A DNA stretch of 64,000 nt from assembly GCA_028554755.1 (NCBI GenBank), contig JAPTOF010000007.1:2016001-2080000 (forward strand), read 5' to 3'. The notes beneath the pieces were generated by a model. It saw nothing but the letters and a program-made list of their open reading frames with translations. It did not search any database and had not been told where the DNA came from. Made by a program: the position numbers and the translations under genes. The DNA comes from Cordia subcordata. Lineage: Eukaryota; Streptophyta; Magnoliopsida; Boraginales; Cordiaceae. The stretch's first letter is position 1. Each line of letters opens with the position of its first letter. Below are positions 21,601-34,515 of this stretch, one piece after another.

Positions 21601-22070
21601 TCAAAATTCTCTCTTACAGATTGTTTGGAACAAATGAATTCTATGAAATTTTGTGGAATTTATTTGCAAATCTAAATTTTTATGTTTGGTAGTACTTTAT
21701 TAAAATATAGGATTCATTAGAATTCTAAGATTTGCAAATCTTGAATTTGCTAGAGTAATACTCAAATTCTAGCGTAAGCGGTGGAATTTGTAATTCCACA
21801 AAAAAGCAAATCTACAAAAATCTTATGAAGACAATAATATCTCTACAATTATTAACATATACAACACTATCATTTTTCATGCAATCTTATTTAAGTAAAA
21901 TGCACATATTGATTCTAATTCCATACGTGTTCCAAACATAATTCAGATTTACAACTGATATAACTGACTTAAAATTGTTTTATGTATCCAAACAACAGAA
22001 TTCATTTGTAAATACAATTCCTTATGAAATTTATATATTACAAGAGTTTCAAACACTATGTTAATGCCAT
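21601..22070. mobile_element. MITE-like element with GTTTGGAACAAATGAATTC ends
   Basis: The left end reads TTGTTTGGAACAAATGAATTC near 21621. The right part reads CCAAACAACAGAATTCATTTG near 21988, an inverted match. The interior has shorter inverted matches (TTTGCAAATC). No coding sequence is present. Confidence 0.45.
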
Positions 22071-22954
22071 ATGGATTCTTGAGGGGTCTCCTGTAGTTGT
22101 AGTAGTAGTAGTAGTAGTAATAATAATAATAATAATAATAATAATTTATTAATATCTTATAAACACTAAACGTGGTTCATGATTTTAACTCTCACATTGT
22201 GGTTAGATATTCAGTAAATTCAAGTGATATGTAATTTTGTATAGATAGGGCTTTTGTAATAAATAAACAAAATTAAATGATCTTCAATTTTTAACGAATA
22301 ATTATGTTAAAGGTCCAAAATATTAATATTTGAATTCAATTTTGCTTCTATTACTTTTAAAATGTTCAAACAAGTCATTAATATTTCACAAATATAATCA
22401 AATTAATCCCCATTATTTCAAATATTTATCTTAAATTCTTAATCCTCAATATTTACAAATTTATCCCAATTAATTCCCATGAATTTACTCATTTTCTATT
22501 AATATAGAGATTAATTTAAATAATTTTATAAAATATTGAGAATTGATACAAATAGCTATTTATGATCTTAATTCAAGCGGAGAAAGAGAAGGTTGAAGAA
22601 ACTCAACTAGTGATTTGTTGATCTTCTCAACTTAATCTCCTCAGAAAGAAGGAAAAAAAAACAAAAAAAAAATAATTTGAGTATACAACTAATTTAAATA
22701 TTTAAAAATAAGAAAAATTAATTAAAAATATAACAGTATAAAATATTCTTTTTTTGTATGAAGTAAACTCAATTGGTAGAGCACAACCATTGAACATTAG
22801 GCAACATTTAACCACTAATTGATAAACCTAAATAAAAAGACATAGATCGAATCTAATTCTCAAGTTACGCTCAATTCCCATTTTTATTGTTTGAGCATCT
22901 TTGGAAACAACATTAGAGACCTCCACGTGAGAAACAACGAATCCATTTTTGTCA
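22071..22954. other. Spacer with TAG/TAA microsatellite
   Basis: A compound microsatellite of TAG then TAA units covers about 22100-22145. GGTAGAGCAC near 22776 looks like a tRNA D-arm, but no anticodon arm or T-arm follows, so it is at most a SINE scrap. No gene is present. Confidence 0.5.
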
Positions 22955-23182
22955 AGTGAGAAAGACTAACGAGGTGACGTGATATTCCAAAATTCCTTAT
23001 CGTCCGACCTTAAAGCAAAACGTATCTATTTGAGTTTATATAATATAACAAATAAAAATAAAATGCTGACTTTGAAGAGACCGCTCTGCTGACTTTCCCC
23101 CTGCACCCCACCACACGCAATCCCTCCCCCTTCCTCCTCTTCCTTCTACTCCTCCTCCACCACTGGTTGCTCAGCCACCAAA
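22955..23182 (+). promoter_or_regulatory. Promoter of the proline-rich NHL gene
   Basis: A TATA-like TTTATATAATATAA is at about 23034-23047, roughly 135 bp before the ATG. A TGACGTGA word at about 22977 combines a TGACG and an ACGTG core, as bound by bZIP/TGA factors. The leader at 23090-23165 is C/T-rich. Confidence 0.45.
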
Positions 23183-23992
23183 ATGGCTTACCCTCCTCCT
23201 AATAACCCTAACGGCGTCTACCCTCCGCCTTCTAACCCTAACGGTGGTGCCTATCCTCCCCCGAACACCAACTGGAACGCCGCCGGCGCCAACGGCGGCA
23301 CCGCCACCGGGTACCCTTACCTCGCGCCACCACAGCAACACCAATACAGCGCGGCCCCGTTCTACCAGCAACCGCAGCAGCAGTATTATCCTGCCGGAAA
23401 CGCTTACGGCGACGGCGGGCCCAGCACCTTCCTCCGCAAGCTCTGCTCCATGATCATCATCCTCTTTATCATCGCCGGAACGGTGGTCTTCATCGTCTGG
23501 CTCGTCCTCCGCCCTCGCCTCCCTGAGTTCCGCGTCGATAGTCTCACTTTGAGCAACTTCACCATTAATGGCAACTCAATATCAGCGACGTGGGACGTGA
23601 ACCTCACGGCGAAGAACCCGAATTCGAAAATCTCTTTCTCGTACGATGCGCCCCAGGCCGGAGTTTTCTTCGAGCATATTGATTTGGTTGATATCTTCTT
23701 GCAACCGTTTGATCAGGGGAAGAAGAACGAGACACAATTGAAGGCGAGCTTCACGGCCACCAATAAGTCTCTGGAAGCTTCGATTATCGATGACATAAAG
23801 AATAAGAGAGATAAGGGCAGTGTTGATTTCAATGTTAGAATGGTAGCGTCAATGGCATTCGAGGCCACGGTTTGGAGGCCTAGGAGGAGGAGGTTGAAGG
23901 TTTTTTGTGGCGATTTGTCTGTTTCGCTGGCTAGTAATTCTGCTAAAGGGTCACTCACTGATGCGCCGAAGAAATGCAGGGTCGGATTCTAA
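23183..23992 (+). CDS. NDR1/HIN1-like (LEA_2) protein with proline-rich N-terminus
   Basis: A single exon encodes 269 residues. Residues 1-80 are rich in Pro, Asn, Gln and Tyr, with repeated YPPP blocks, and should face the cytosol. A basic LRKLC precedes a transmembrane segment at about 89-110, then LRPRLPEFRVDSLTLSNFTI and the family NPNSKISFSYD motif, typical of NHL proteins. The C-terminal half is a LEA_2 beta domain with several sequons. Family members localise to the plasma membrane, and some act in defence signalling; the specific role here is unknown. The start is the first ATG after a pyrimidine-rich leader. The coding sequence is GC-richer than its surroundings. No intron is seen, unlike the other NHL genes in this window. 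Confidence 0.9.
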   Translation: MAYPPPNNPNGVYPPPSNPNGGAYPPPNTNWNAAGANGGTATGYPYLAPPQQHQYSAAPFYQQPQQQYYPAGNAYGDGGPSTFLRKLCSMIIILFIIAGTVVFIVWLVLRPRLPEFRVDSLTLSNFTINGNSISATWDVNLTAKNPNSKISFSYDAPQAGVFFEHIDLVDIFLQPFDQGKKNETQLKASFTATNKSLEASIIDDIKNKRDKGSVDFNVRMVASMAFEATVWRPRRRRLKVFCGDLSVSLASNSAKGSLTDAPKKCRVGF

Positions 23993-26900
23993 GAATTTTT
24001 TTGGCATATGGATGGATTGGTATGTCTTTTTTCTGGCCTCTATTAAATTGCTTAATTGTTTTTTTTTTTTTTTAGTATTGTGTATAATGACTGATGCTTG
24101 GTGCAATGTGGATATATGTGTTATGCTAATTTGATGCTGTATAGTTTGTCTTTGTATGTTCTTATTGATGCAAAAGTGAGGATTTTTCTTTTCATTTTTG
24201 GGGCTTTTATTTCAAAATCTGCTCGTGCTCATGGCGAAGGAGGACTACTTGTGTTAGGGGTGTTACTCTTGCCATTCCTGCTCTGGTATAAACATTGTCA
24301 ATTCTTCTTACGGATATGCCTTACCTTGAACTACTCGAGTGTTCTCAATATTGCAGGGTAGCTAAAGACAGGAGGATATTTGTGATTGTGACAAAATCTT
24401 GGAGTTTGTCTTTGTGCCGTACGAAGAACTTTATTATTGGAAAGATCATTGGATCATATTGAAAAGCAGTGGAGTCCTTGGTTATGTCTAGGGATTGTGT
24501 GGCTCATGCATCTGCATAGATAAGAGATTGATAGATGATGGCATGAGGTAGAGAAAGTAGTTGTTAAAACTTTCTTCAAAATGTTCAGTAAGAGGGGAAA
24601 GAAAAAGTAATGCTTTTTCTTATTAAAAAGAAATTTATGCGGGCACAAAGCAATTAAAGTGATGTTGACAATTTGCTTGAAGATTTGCTGGTCAAATAGT
24701 GTAATAGTTGGAGAGAAGTCTTTTTTCCTACAACATTTTCTACCAACTTCCTTATTGACCAAACACAAAGAATATACAGTTTCCATAACTTTTCTTCCGT
24801 TATATATCATTCACAATCACAACCTGCTTGAATTTAAAAGAGAAGAAAGGGTGGGATTTATTTACATGTGGTTTGTTTGGTGCGAAGTTGCGGAATGCTC
24901 AAGAAAAAAACTTTTTTGCAACTCTCCTGCACCTTGTGTAGAGCAAAAAATTTTTACAGTATAATTTGGCCTATACACCTTTCTGTGATTAGTTTCTCAA
25001 ATTCCCATATAAATGAGCACTTCAATTGGCTGTATCTTAAGATTGTATTTATCCATCTGGACCCTTCATAAAGTAATATGCTGTTATTAGCAAAAGTTAT
25101 AAACTTATCCTATTATCCTACCATAGACAGAAATACATCCTTTCCACTAGTTATCATCAGAGTTGAGACCCTTATTTACCAGTTGAAAGAAGTCATCCTT
25201 CAATAGTCTTTACTTGATTTTGGAAAATATCTTTCGGCAGTGTTATGGTATGTCATAACGAAGCATCCCATGCTTCTTGGTGATATTTCTGAGTTTTATT
25301 TGGTCATTGATGGTTGTTAAATCCTCTAATTGATGACCTAGCTTATACTTAACAGTTAAAAGTTTAGGATAGAATATTTATTTGGACAGAACAGAAAGAA
25401 GTAAAGTATATATATTTCAACATCCAGATGGATTTAATTTCTCTCTTTGCCAGTTGATAATGTGATCACACATTTTATTTGCAGAGCCAGTTAGTTATTT
25501 CACATTTGCTTTCAGGCCTTCAACATTTATTTGGCTCTGGAAGAACCTACCATCTTTGTAGGTTAGAAAAATCACTTCTTGGTGCAATTAAAGCGTCCAA
25601 TCTTGAACTATCTGAGCAGGTCCACATACTCAAGTACTAATTGGCTCACATGCACCATTGCAAGTACACACAACACATACACAAATAGCAATGCTTTCGG
25701 GTGGGGCAGGAATGGGAATGGGTGTGGGGATTGCTTTTCTTGCATTCATTTCGTGACATCTTCTTTTGCAGGGCTTCATTTATTTATATTACATGTTTTT
25801 GTTAATATTGATTTTTATGTTTAGTTGTTTTACAAGATTATATGTACCCATCTTCAGCCTTCTTTGCGAGAGATTCTTATTAGCAGAAACTTGAAATCTT
25901 ATTCTATATCAGACAGAAATCCATGTTTACAACCAGGTATTCCAGTATGGGAAACCCCTTTTTGCTAATAAACCTAACTCATCCTGTGATATTCTAAAAT
26001 TTACTTCAAAAAGTTTTACTTGGCACTGTTGTGGAAGGTTATGACGTTTCCCTGTCTGGTGATTGTTCTGAAATTTTAGCTGGTGATTAAAGTTTGTTAA
26101 ATTCTTGAATTGATAACTTAGCTCATAATTTAAATGATAACTTGGACAAGAAAAATCTGTCCATATAGAAGAATACAGACTATTTTAAATCATCTATTGA
26201 TATTTCAGACCACAGGTATGGTTTGACTTGACCGAAGATCACGTTGGCAATGAATAATTTGATATCTTCAAAAGACAAGAGTTACTTTTTGTTATCTGCT
26301 CATACTTTCATATCCTAGAAAAGCTAAGTTATTATTCTGTCATCTGCTCATAGCAAGAATTAAACCCCTTATCCGATAATTAAACAGTTCTGCCTTAATG
26401 TTCTCTAATTGCTCTGAATAATTTGGCCTTTTTATGAGATATCATCTGCAAGTGACCCTAGAACTTGATGCTTGGGTTTTAATGTTTTGGTCAGTGATCA
26501 AGTCCTGTTGACCTGTAGATTGCATATCTAGTATATATTTCATGATTACAGTATTATATCTTGACCCAAATTTAATAAGTAAAATTTCATTGCTGGCATC
26601 TGATCTTACCTTTCCTTGATCAGAAGATATATTGTTAGACTATCAGGTCTGCAATTTCATGACGCGAGGATATTTTGGCTGTACCTAAAGTGCTCCAGAT
26701 GAACATAATTTTTTCTTGGTTGAATGTGTTTATTTATTTTTCCCCAGATGAACATGGTTCCTTCTTGGTTGAATGTGTTTATTTACTTTTCTACAATATC
26801 TCTTTCACATAGGAGAAGTAATACTTAGTACTCATGCTAAGATACAGAGGTGCCATCTACAAACAAATTGAATTACGAAGCAATATTTGCTTCAAGACTT

Positions 26901-27650
26901 TCCATAAATGCTTTCTTGGGTTTTTTCCCCCCCCAGCAAATAGACATTGTGATTCAGCTTTTGTAGCTCTTATCACTTGATGATTCAGAGGAACAAGTTA
27001 AGATATTGTTCTGCATACGAAGTTTTACATCAAAGGGATAGTAGCTGGCATCAAAACTAGTTGTTACTTTGGCGGATGAAACATTATGTATTTTCTTCAT
27101 CTTAAAGCATGCGCCACTTCTCCTATATTTTATAGCATGGAGCCATTTTGGTATTGTATTTTTTATGCCATTCGCAAAAGGACCAATTTGTTCCGTCTAC
27201 ACTGCATGTGAATAGATAAGTGTACCCGACTGCTAAAGATCTTGAATATTTGAAACTAGCAGCACCATTTGATTGTTCGTAAGCATGCATATCGATCTCT
27301 CAACATCGTCTTTTAATCTTGTATTCCTTTTCTTTCTTTGCCAGGGTTTTGAAGTGTTCTTGGATTGTACATATCTTGCATCAACTTTGAAGAGGAATTC
27401 TGGAAGTCAAGAGGGATCAAAGAGCTCTTTGTTGCTGCAAAGATGTGAAGAGTTAGTACTTTAGTTTTCTAGAACATTGAAGCATCATAGTTTGTTACTA
27501 ACATCTACTGTTAATACAAAGCTAACATGGTTTTATGATATTATCATAATCCCAGAGAGCGTATTTATGCGATTGTTTCGGATGGGTGTTGCGGCCGCCT
27601 CCTCTTAATAGAATAAAGTTTTGTTTCGTTTAGTTTAATGTTCTACGAAC
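23993..27650 (+). other. Long 3' region, possible spliced non-coding transcript
   Basis: No protein family is recognisable, but the DNA is less AT-rich and less repetitive than other spacers. A good acceptor (TTTCTTTCTTTGCCAG, ending at 27344) is followed by about 270 bp and an AATAAA at 27612-27617, which looks like a last exon. Another acceptor-like TTTATTTGCAG is near 25486. Two diverged copies of about 110 bp lie at 25240-25360 and 26028-26140, and a 45-bp direct repeat with CTTGGTTGAATGTGTTTATTTA is at about 26698-26795. It could be a long 3' UTR with introns or a separate RNA. Confidence 0.3.
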
Positions 27651-28604
27651 TTTTTTTTTTAATCTTATGATGCTGAGATTCTTGAGCCAAAGCTTAATTC
27701 ACATGTTGCTGTAACAAATATCACTTTTGATTGAATAGATTCTGAGAGTGGATCATCAACAACCAAGGTCCATTGTGAGTCATGTAAAGAAATCAATTGT
27801 TTACTTGATCATCAAATGTAAAAGAATCAAATGTTTACTTGATCACTTTTTACTCTCATATATTTTGTTAAAATTGTATAAAACCCTATTTTAAAACTTA
27901 GTAAATAACCCCTGGACTACGAAAATTGTTGCAAAATCACCTCAACGTAAGGGGTAATTAGCAACATTGTTTATAACGTAGAGGCGTATCAACAAGTTTT
28001 GAAATTATAAGGGATTGATTTCATACAATTTCGGCAAAATATGAGGGGGTGAAATGCATTGTATTCCCCAAAAAAATGACTGAATTTGTTCTTTCTAGTT
28101 TCTCATTTAGGGCATGTTTGGAGCAGTCTTATCTATTGATAACTTATCAGATAAATGTCTAATATAATAAGATTGTTTGGCTTCTAATTATTGTTAGTTT
28201 AAGATGAAATGTTGTCACAAGTTAATTTGATAATGATGTCATGAATTTAGAGTCATGATATTATAATTTTATAATTAAATAATAAATTATAAGATATAAA
28301 ATATTTAATTTTTATTTTTTGACATTTATAATTTTTCAATTATGAAATTTTCTAATATTTTAATCAATTGTTTTTTTTTTCTTAATTTTAAATTACAAAA
28401 TTTTAATTATTTCAATGTTAAGTTTTTTTATTTTTAGTTTTCAATTTTTTTAATTTTATAACTTTTTAAAGTTCTAATTTTAAATTTTAAAATTTTCTAT
28501 TTTTAAATAATCTGTACACCTATTAGTTTTTTTTGTAGATATGCTTCAATTAGAAACTAGTCCTTCGATTTAATATTGCTTTACAATCTTTTTTACTAAG
28601 CTAA
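27651..28604. repeat. Dispersed repeat fragments
   Basis: The part 27880-28076 shares style and words with the insertion in copy C (GGGTAATTAGCAAC, GGGGGTGAAATGCATTG), a dispersed element family. The part 28110-28550 starts with GGGCATGTTTGGAGC and is AT-rich, like a MITE. No gene is present. Confidence 0.4.
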
Positions 28605-29156
28605 ATGTAGCGCATGGCACATTTTGGCTTTCAACCCCCTGCCTTGCCAAGATGGTGCCTATACTTTGCCCCAAATGATGGCTGACATGGTTGGAATATA
28701 GCCCCTCTTGTTGCTCATTTCGTTGGCTAGGAACCAGACTTCTCTTGCAAGCCTTCTACAGGACAGAATTTGAACTTGGAGAGAAAAATGGCTGCTGCCC
28801 ATAATGCCTGCCTGCTGCCCAAGAAACTCCAGCAGCTGCCCATGCCAAGGGAGGGAAAAATAGCTATTATTGTGTAAATATTTTGTGTTTAAATTAGCTT
28901 TGTGCATGTATAAATAGAGGGGAAGGCTGAGCATGTAAAGCAGCCCCATATACTTGTAAACACACTCTCTCACAAGGGAATAAAGCAAATTTCGCCCCAC
29001 TCTTCCTAAGCTCTTGTGCACTCATTCTCCAAGCTCTTAAGTCCCCAAACTTTCGCTGCCAACTTTTATAACCTCAGGCGTGCTTGGTCGAGTCCTTTGC
29101 TTGGCTAAGCGACTCACGGTGATTAAGTTTTGACCTCAAAACTTTGATCCCGTGAC
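28605..29156 (+). mobile_element. Possible LTR or LTR fragment
   Basis: This GC-richer island begins TGTAGCGCATGGCAC and can be read to CCGTGACA. It contains TGCATGTATAAATAGAGGGG (TATA box at 28909-28917) about 70 bp before GGGAATAAAGC, the promoter and polyadenylation layout of an LTR. Repeated CTGCTGCCC words precede it. No primer-binding site, polypurine tract or target duplication was found, so class and ends are uncertain. Confidence 0.4.
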
Positions 29157-30245
29157 AAAAACCTCGACAAAAGATCATTTACCAAGTTGAAAGTTACCAA
29201 TGAATCAATCCCAATAATAAGATTGCTACTCCCATTGACTCAACCATACGTAAACGTTCCCAAGGAGCAATCAACTAGACCCTATTATTGGAAGCTGTCT
29301 CCAAATTAACTGTGGAACCAGTCTTCCAAATGCCTAGCTCATTGGAAAAATAAACTTCCAGCTCCTACTATTCCCCGTTGTCCTTGAATCACCCATTCAT
29401 ATTAAATTTATATCCTATCTTTAGTTTTGTCCAACCAATCTCCCTATCACCCCAAGGATTTTTTAAAAAACTGACGCTATTTTACAGTCCGTTTAAAAAT
29501 GGTGTTGTTATCGGAGTTTTTTCCAAAAATGGAGCCATCGTGTTTTCAAAACTCGAAAACGGGTTTTGGAAATCCGAAATGGGACATGGAAAAGCGAAAT
29601 TTTGGGAGTTGAAACGATAGGCCAATTTTAAGGGATGAAACTCGAAATAGGAAACTAAATCCCGAACGCACCAATCCAAATTTCAAATTTAATCTTTCAT
29701 GGGGACTCGTGCTTTCAAATTTTCAATATTGAGTTACCATCTTATCTAAAAGCTTAAACTTATAGAGAAGATATTGATTTATTTATTTGTTGTGTTAATA
29801 TGCCCCCTCACATGCAGCATGATTTGTTTAGAGTTTGTACATAAATAGTTTATTTTTTTTAAATGGGTGGTAGTAAAAATCGAATGTAAGACTTTTCGGT
29901 TTCTAGGCTTTAGTACCATATTAAGTTAGAACCTTATCTAAAAGCTTAAGCTTATAGAGATGGTATTGGTTTATTTATTTATTGTATTAATATTCAAAAC
30001 CCAATTTGGACAAAGCCATCACATACTGCTGATATCATTTCAACTACCCTTGACCGTTGAATCTAATCTATTTCAAGTTTTTAAAACCTAATTTCGGATT
30101 TTCAAAACACAGGCGCCATTTTTTAAACGGAGTTGCAAAATGGCGGATTTTCAAAACACGATGAGCTATTGTTTGAAACACTTTAAACATGACGCTATTT
30201 TTTAAACGAATTTGCAAAAGGGCGTCATTCTTGAAAAAAATCCAT
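29157..30245. repeat. Degenerate repeat with AAACGG/CGCCATT motifs
   Basis: Words such as GACGCTATTTTTTAAACG, TTTTCAAAACACG and CGAAAACGGGTTTTGG recur at 29460-29590 and 30085-30240. A pair of near-identical segments with TCTAAAAGCTTAA(A/G)CTTATAGAGA lies at about 29745 and 29938. Related sequence occurs at 12840-13290. It is probably an old transposon; no coding domain is visible. Confidence 0.4.
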
Positions 30246-33200
30246 CACCCCAATTGTGGATAACTCCCATTTTCAATATCAATCTTAGGTCTTTAGCAAT
30301 ATGAATACGTGTAACGGCCTCCTCCTTTAACCAACACCACTTTGTGAGTGAGAAGAATGGAAAAATAACAGTTTATCACCAAAAGTCTTTTTCGCGAGGA
30401 TTATCACCAAGAGCTGGTGTTTATGAGGAAACAAAATCACTTTCCCTTTTGACCATGAGTGTTACTGCCATCGATGGAGATTTTACTTTTCTTTTATCAA
30501 TTTATTGTACTACCCCTTACCCCCAATTCATTTCCATTGCTCATAAAATTCGAACATAAATCATCATTTTTCAAAAATAATAATTCAATCACTTAAACTA
30601 TTTCTGAATTTCCTACGATCAATACAGATCACCAAATGCTTCCCTTCAAAGCGAAGTCAAGCCACATTTTGAACTTACGTGGTTGTTTAAGGCACTATCA
30701 ACCACCAACGACCACCATGGCAAAGCACATAAACAGCCAATTGTTGCATACTCATCATCAACTCCCTGTTGACTACATACATCTCATCATCATACGTTCA
30801 CACTGCAGATGGGACCCGATATTGGATTGGTCAGTCGTGATCATATCATTACTTGCTGTCTCCCTCCAGTGAACATCAAAGACAAACTTACTCGGTCTTT
30901 GTACAAGAGGTCTCTAAATCAATTCTCGTGTATATATATTATCAGACGACAAAAATTTTCGTTGAATCAAGAAAAGAAAAATATATGGACGAATTTCCAG
31001 TTTGCATTTATCTGGGATTTGGTCTTTGTTTGAAGAACTCTGATGACAAATAAGAGAAAAATGTATACGAATGGTTGCGAGAGCTGTAGCATCTACTGAT
31101 CTCGAAAATGTTTATTTCTTAAAAAAAAAGTTAAATAATATGCTTCCAGTTTTAATTGAAAAGATTAAAAATATTAAATATTGTGTAAGCGTTAAATTAT
31201 GTGTTACAATCTCCATTCACCATGCATAAGAGAAAAACAAATGTGCGAACCACTTTTTAAGCAAAAGTTCAATGTGGCCACTTTATAATCTTACGAAGCC
31301 GGAAAAGATTTTTCTTTTTACCTTTTTGCCATGGTCGAGGAGATTTATGGGTAAATTATTTTAAAAGTCACATTTTTATTGCATGTGTCGAAGTTATAAC
31401 AGCAAGATGTTGGTGCTTAGGATTCTTTTTTCAGAAGTGTAAAATTTTTAACTTTTGAAAAAATTTCCAATTTGAGTTTTTTTCCCCCTTTAAAATGGTT
31501 TAATATTCTTTTAAAAAGCGTAATTCAAATAATTTTGTTAGAAAACAAATGTACCTTTTTTCCATAAAAATATATTTTTATGAAAATGTCAATTCAAACG
31601 TGCATTAAATCTCAACTTTTCTTTTTTCCTTTTTTCAAAATAGGAATTTGCAAACAAAATAATAATTAATTTAATTTGTTCCCTGAGATCTACTCCTCTC
31701 GATTGAACAAACACTCAGTTTGTACGGACTTATACGCAATCCGCGTAGTGTCTTTATATTAATTCTGCAATGCATGGAATTAATAAAGTGCATGAAGATT
31801 GCTGCAGTTAATAGATCTTGTCGCATAATAATGATGTATAATATAATGCATATGTGCATTTAATTAGATATACCACTCGTTTGTATTGATTTTTTTTTAA
31901 ATAAAGAAAGTAAGTATATTTTATAAATTCAAAATTTTGACTTTTCATGAAAGATAATTCTATTTTAAAAAAAAAATACTTAATGCTTTGTCTAATGTTG
32001 TTTAAAGCGTAAACATTAGACAGAGCATAAGTATTAAAAAAGAAGTATTCTCCATGAAGAGTCAACATTTTGAATTTATTATTAAGATCTTTATCTTTTA
32101 AGATAAGCCAATTCAAACGAGCTTATATACTATCCGCTAACAAGCAAAAACATTTTAATTTGTTCAAATAATTATGTGTTAATTACATCTATGTTGCTTC
32201 CGTGCTTCAATTCGTCTATTCTATACAACTTAATCTTTTACCATACAACAATTATCATGCTCAAATCTAACATTCGAACTCATAAGTCAAAAGTAAAACG
32301 AGCGTTTTCCCCCCTTCAAATTTATCATATTACAATGTTTGATTTAAGCTATTGATATTTTACTCGTATAGATGACTTGATTATCTTGAGGCACGGAAAC
32401 TCGACAAACAGGAGCGTACATTGTGGTTAGCTTATAATAATATAGTTTCATTAATATTATTTTTATAAATTTAAATATTTTAGACCAATTAATTAAATTT
32501 AATCTATATAAAAAGCAGTAGTTAGGTCTAAATAGTTAGAATAATAAACATAATTTTAGTAAATACATCCTCAAAAAAATGGACATATATATATATATAT
32601 ACACACCTATGTAACAAAAGTGAAGATCCTAATAACTGGTATTATTTTATGTTCAACAAATTTAATCCCCCGCTAACTTTTATGCAGTGGCAGTAAAGCA
32701 CATGCAAAAACACAGGTTATTAATATACCCATTAATGTAGAGAGTCAACTCTTCCTTGTGTTGTCTTCTCATCTTTTATTTAACCTTTATTCTGGGAAAT
32801 ATATATATGTATTTCTATATATCTTACATGATTACATGGTTTAACCAATAACTAATTTCACATTTACTTCATTATACCAATTATTATGCTACATCCGGAG
32901 CAAATGGAATTATACTTTAGTACAAATAAAAAAGGGGAAGTGAGTTTATTTTTACGCAGAGATAATTATAAAAAACATCTAATGGGGTGACTCGGGTGAA
33001 TGGAATGCCACAATGCAATTTCATTTCTAATGTTTCAATTCTTCACATGTCAAAGTACCTCATTATGGTATTAGGGGTAGTTTGAGACGGGCTCAGGAAT
33101 CGAATTCAACCCTTGTCCCTATTATGGTTGAACGGCTTGACTTTCTTGATAATTGGGTTAGGTTTGATCCTTTTACTTAAGATTTACTAATTGATGGCCA

Positions 33201-33958
33201 GACTCTACATATAACTGATGATTTGGCTCTACCAACTTAATTTATTTTACAGTAAAAAAAAAATTTATAAGGGACAAGAATTAAGTTGGGATAGGGGGGA
33301 GAAGAAAAAGTACTTCACAATCATTCTCGAATCTTTTTTAGTTGGAAGCATGCGTCCTACAAGATAAGGTTGCACCAAACGGAACCATTGGCTTTGTTTT
33401 CCACCACACACTTCATATAATGTAAGAAACATCAATTACATGTGTCTTTTGTTTCCCCAGTGTAGGATTGTATCCATTGTCCAAATCATAAAAGTGCCAA
33501 GCAAAAGTGGGTCTACCAACTTTTTTTTTTTTTTACTGAAATTCATGGCTAAGCAAAATAAAGTTAACACTAGATCAAAGAAATTTTTATTTGCATAATA
33601 CCTATAATCAAAACATAACACAACATATATACAAATTTTAGTTAAGTTAGAACATAAATATACCAGGGTGCAGCAGGGCACCTCAACCTCGCCCCATGCA
33701 GGTATTAGGTGAGAGCAAAAAATTCCAGCCACTCCAATTCTTTCTTTTTTCTTTTTCAGTTAAAGCCCCCGTTCCTATAGAATTAAACTTTAGACCTCAT
33801 GCCTAGGCGAGATAATCTCAACCACTTGAGTTATCCTTTAATCTTACTCCAATTCGGTTTCTTTTTTCTTTTTTGTATTAAAAACCCGCTTCATCCTGTG
33901 AAGTACCTGCAGGCTGAGTAGAGCGGAATAATTTTGCCATCTCTTCGAAATTGAGAGC
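30246..33958. other. Intergenic stretch without recognised genes
   Basis: A few short open frames (for example at 30636-30872) match nothing I recognise. AT-rich MITE-like patches with CAATTCAAACG ends lie near 31430-31610 and 31880-32130. An AT/AC microsatellite is at 32586-32606. A SINE-like antisense patch is at 33770-33835. Confidence 0.4.
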
Positions 33959-34182
33959 TCATTTGGATCAACCATTTGTAAAAGTAATTCTTTCATGACT
34001 TTTGAAAAAAACGCTTCTTTGAAAAAGTAAAATTTCTAACTTTTGGACAATATAGAATTTGATTTTTTTTTTAAGTTTCAACTTTTTTTTAAGTCAATAC
34101 AATCAATTATTATTAAAAATGTTTATTCTAGAACAAAATGCTTTTTCATTAAAAAGAATTAATCCAAACAGGCCTAAATAAT
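33959..34182. mobile_element. MITE of the GTTTGGATT family
   Basis: The left end is CATTTGGATCAACCATTTG and the right end AATTAATCCAAACAGGCC, with a poly-T/poly-A interior (TTTTTTTAAGTTTCAAC). It resembles the elements at 40494-40706 and 50838-51050 and lies about 330 bp upstream of the NHL gene. Confidence 0.45.
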
Positions 34183-34515
34183 CAACTCATTATTACAAGA
34201 GTATTTAAAACTAAAAGGAGCCCCTATGGTAGTCCAGTGATATATTTGTAAGTGATCTAAATATTAATTTTCGTTAGTTACACGTAATTGATCTCTCACG
34301 AAGTAAAACAAAAAATAAGTAATTTGTCTTTGACCTTCATCAAAGTGAAACAAAAACGAGCCCCTATATCTATACCAAGATTTCATATATTAAGCACATT
34401 GCACGAATGATGAATTTCTCTTTTCGAGTGGACAACAATTAACAAACTTCATCAACCTATAAGCGAGCTCTTCAAAGTCTCACTACCGCCTCATATCGCC
34501 GCCAACACGAAAAAG

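Noticed and set aside
22750..22880. tRNA-like GGTAGAGCAC
   Set aside because: No complementary arms and no GGTTCGAATCC in the right place; at best a SINE relic.
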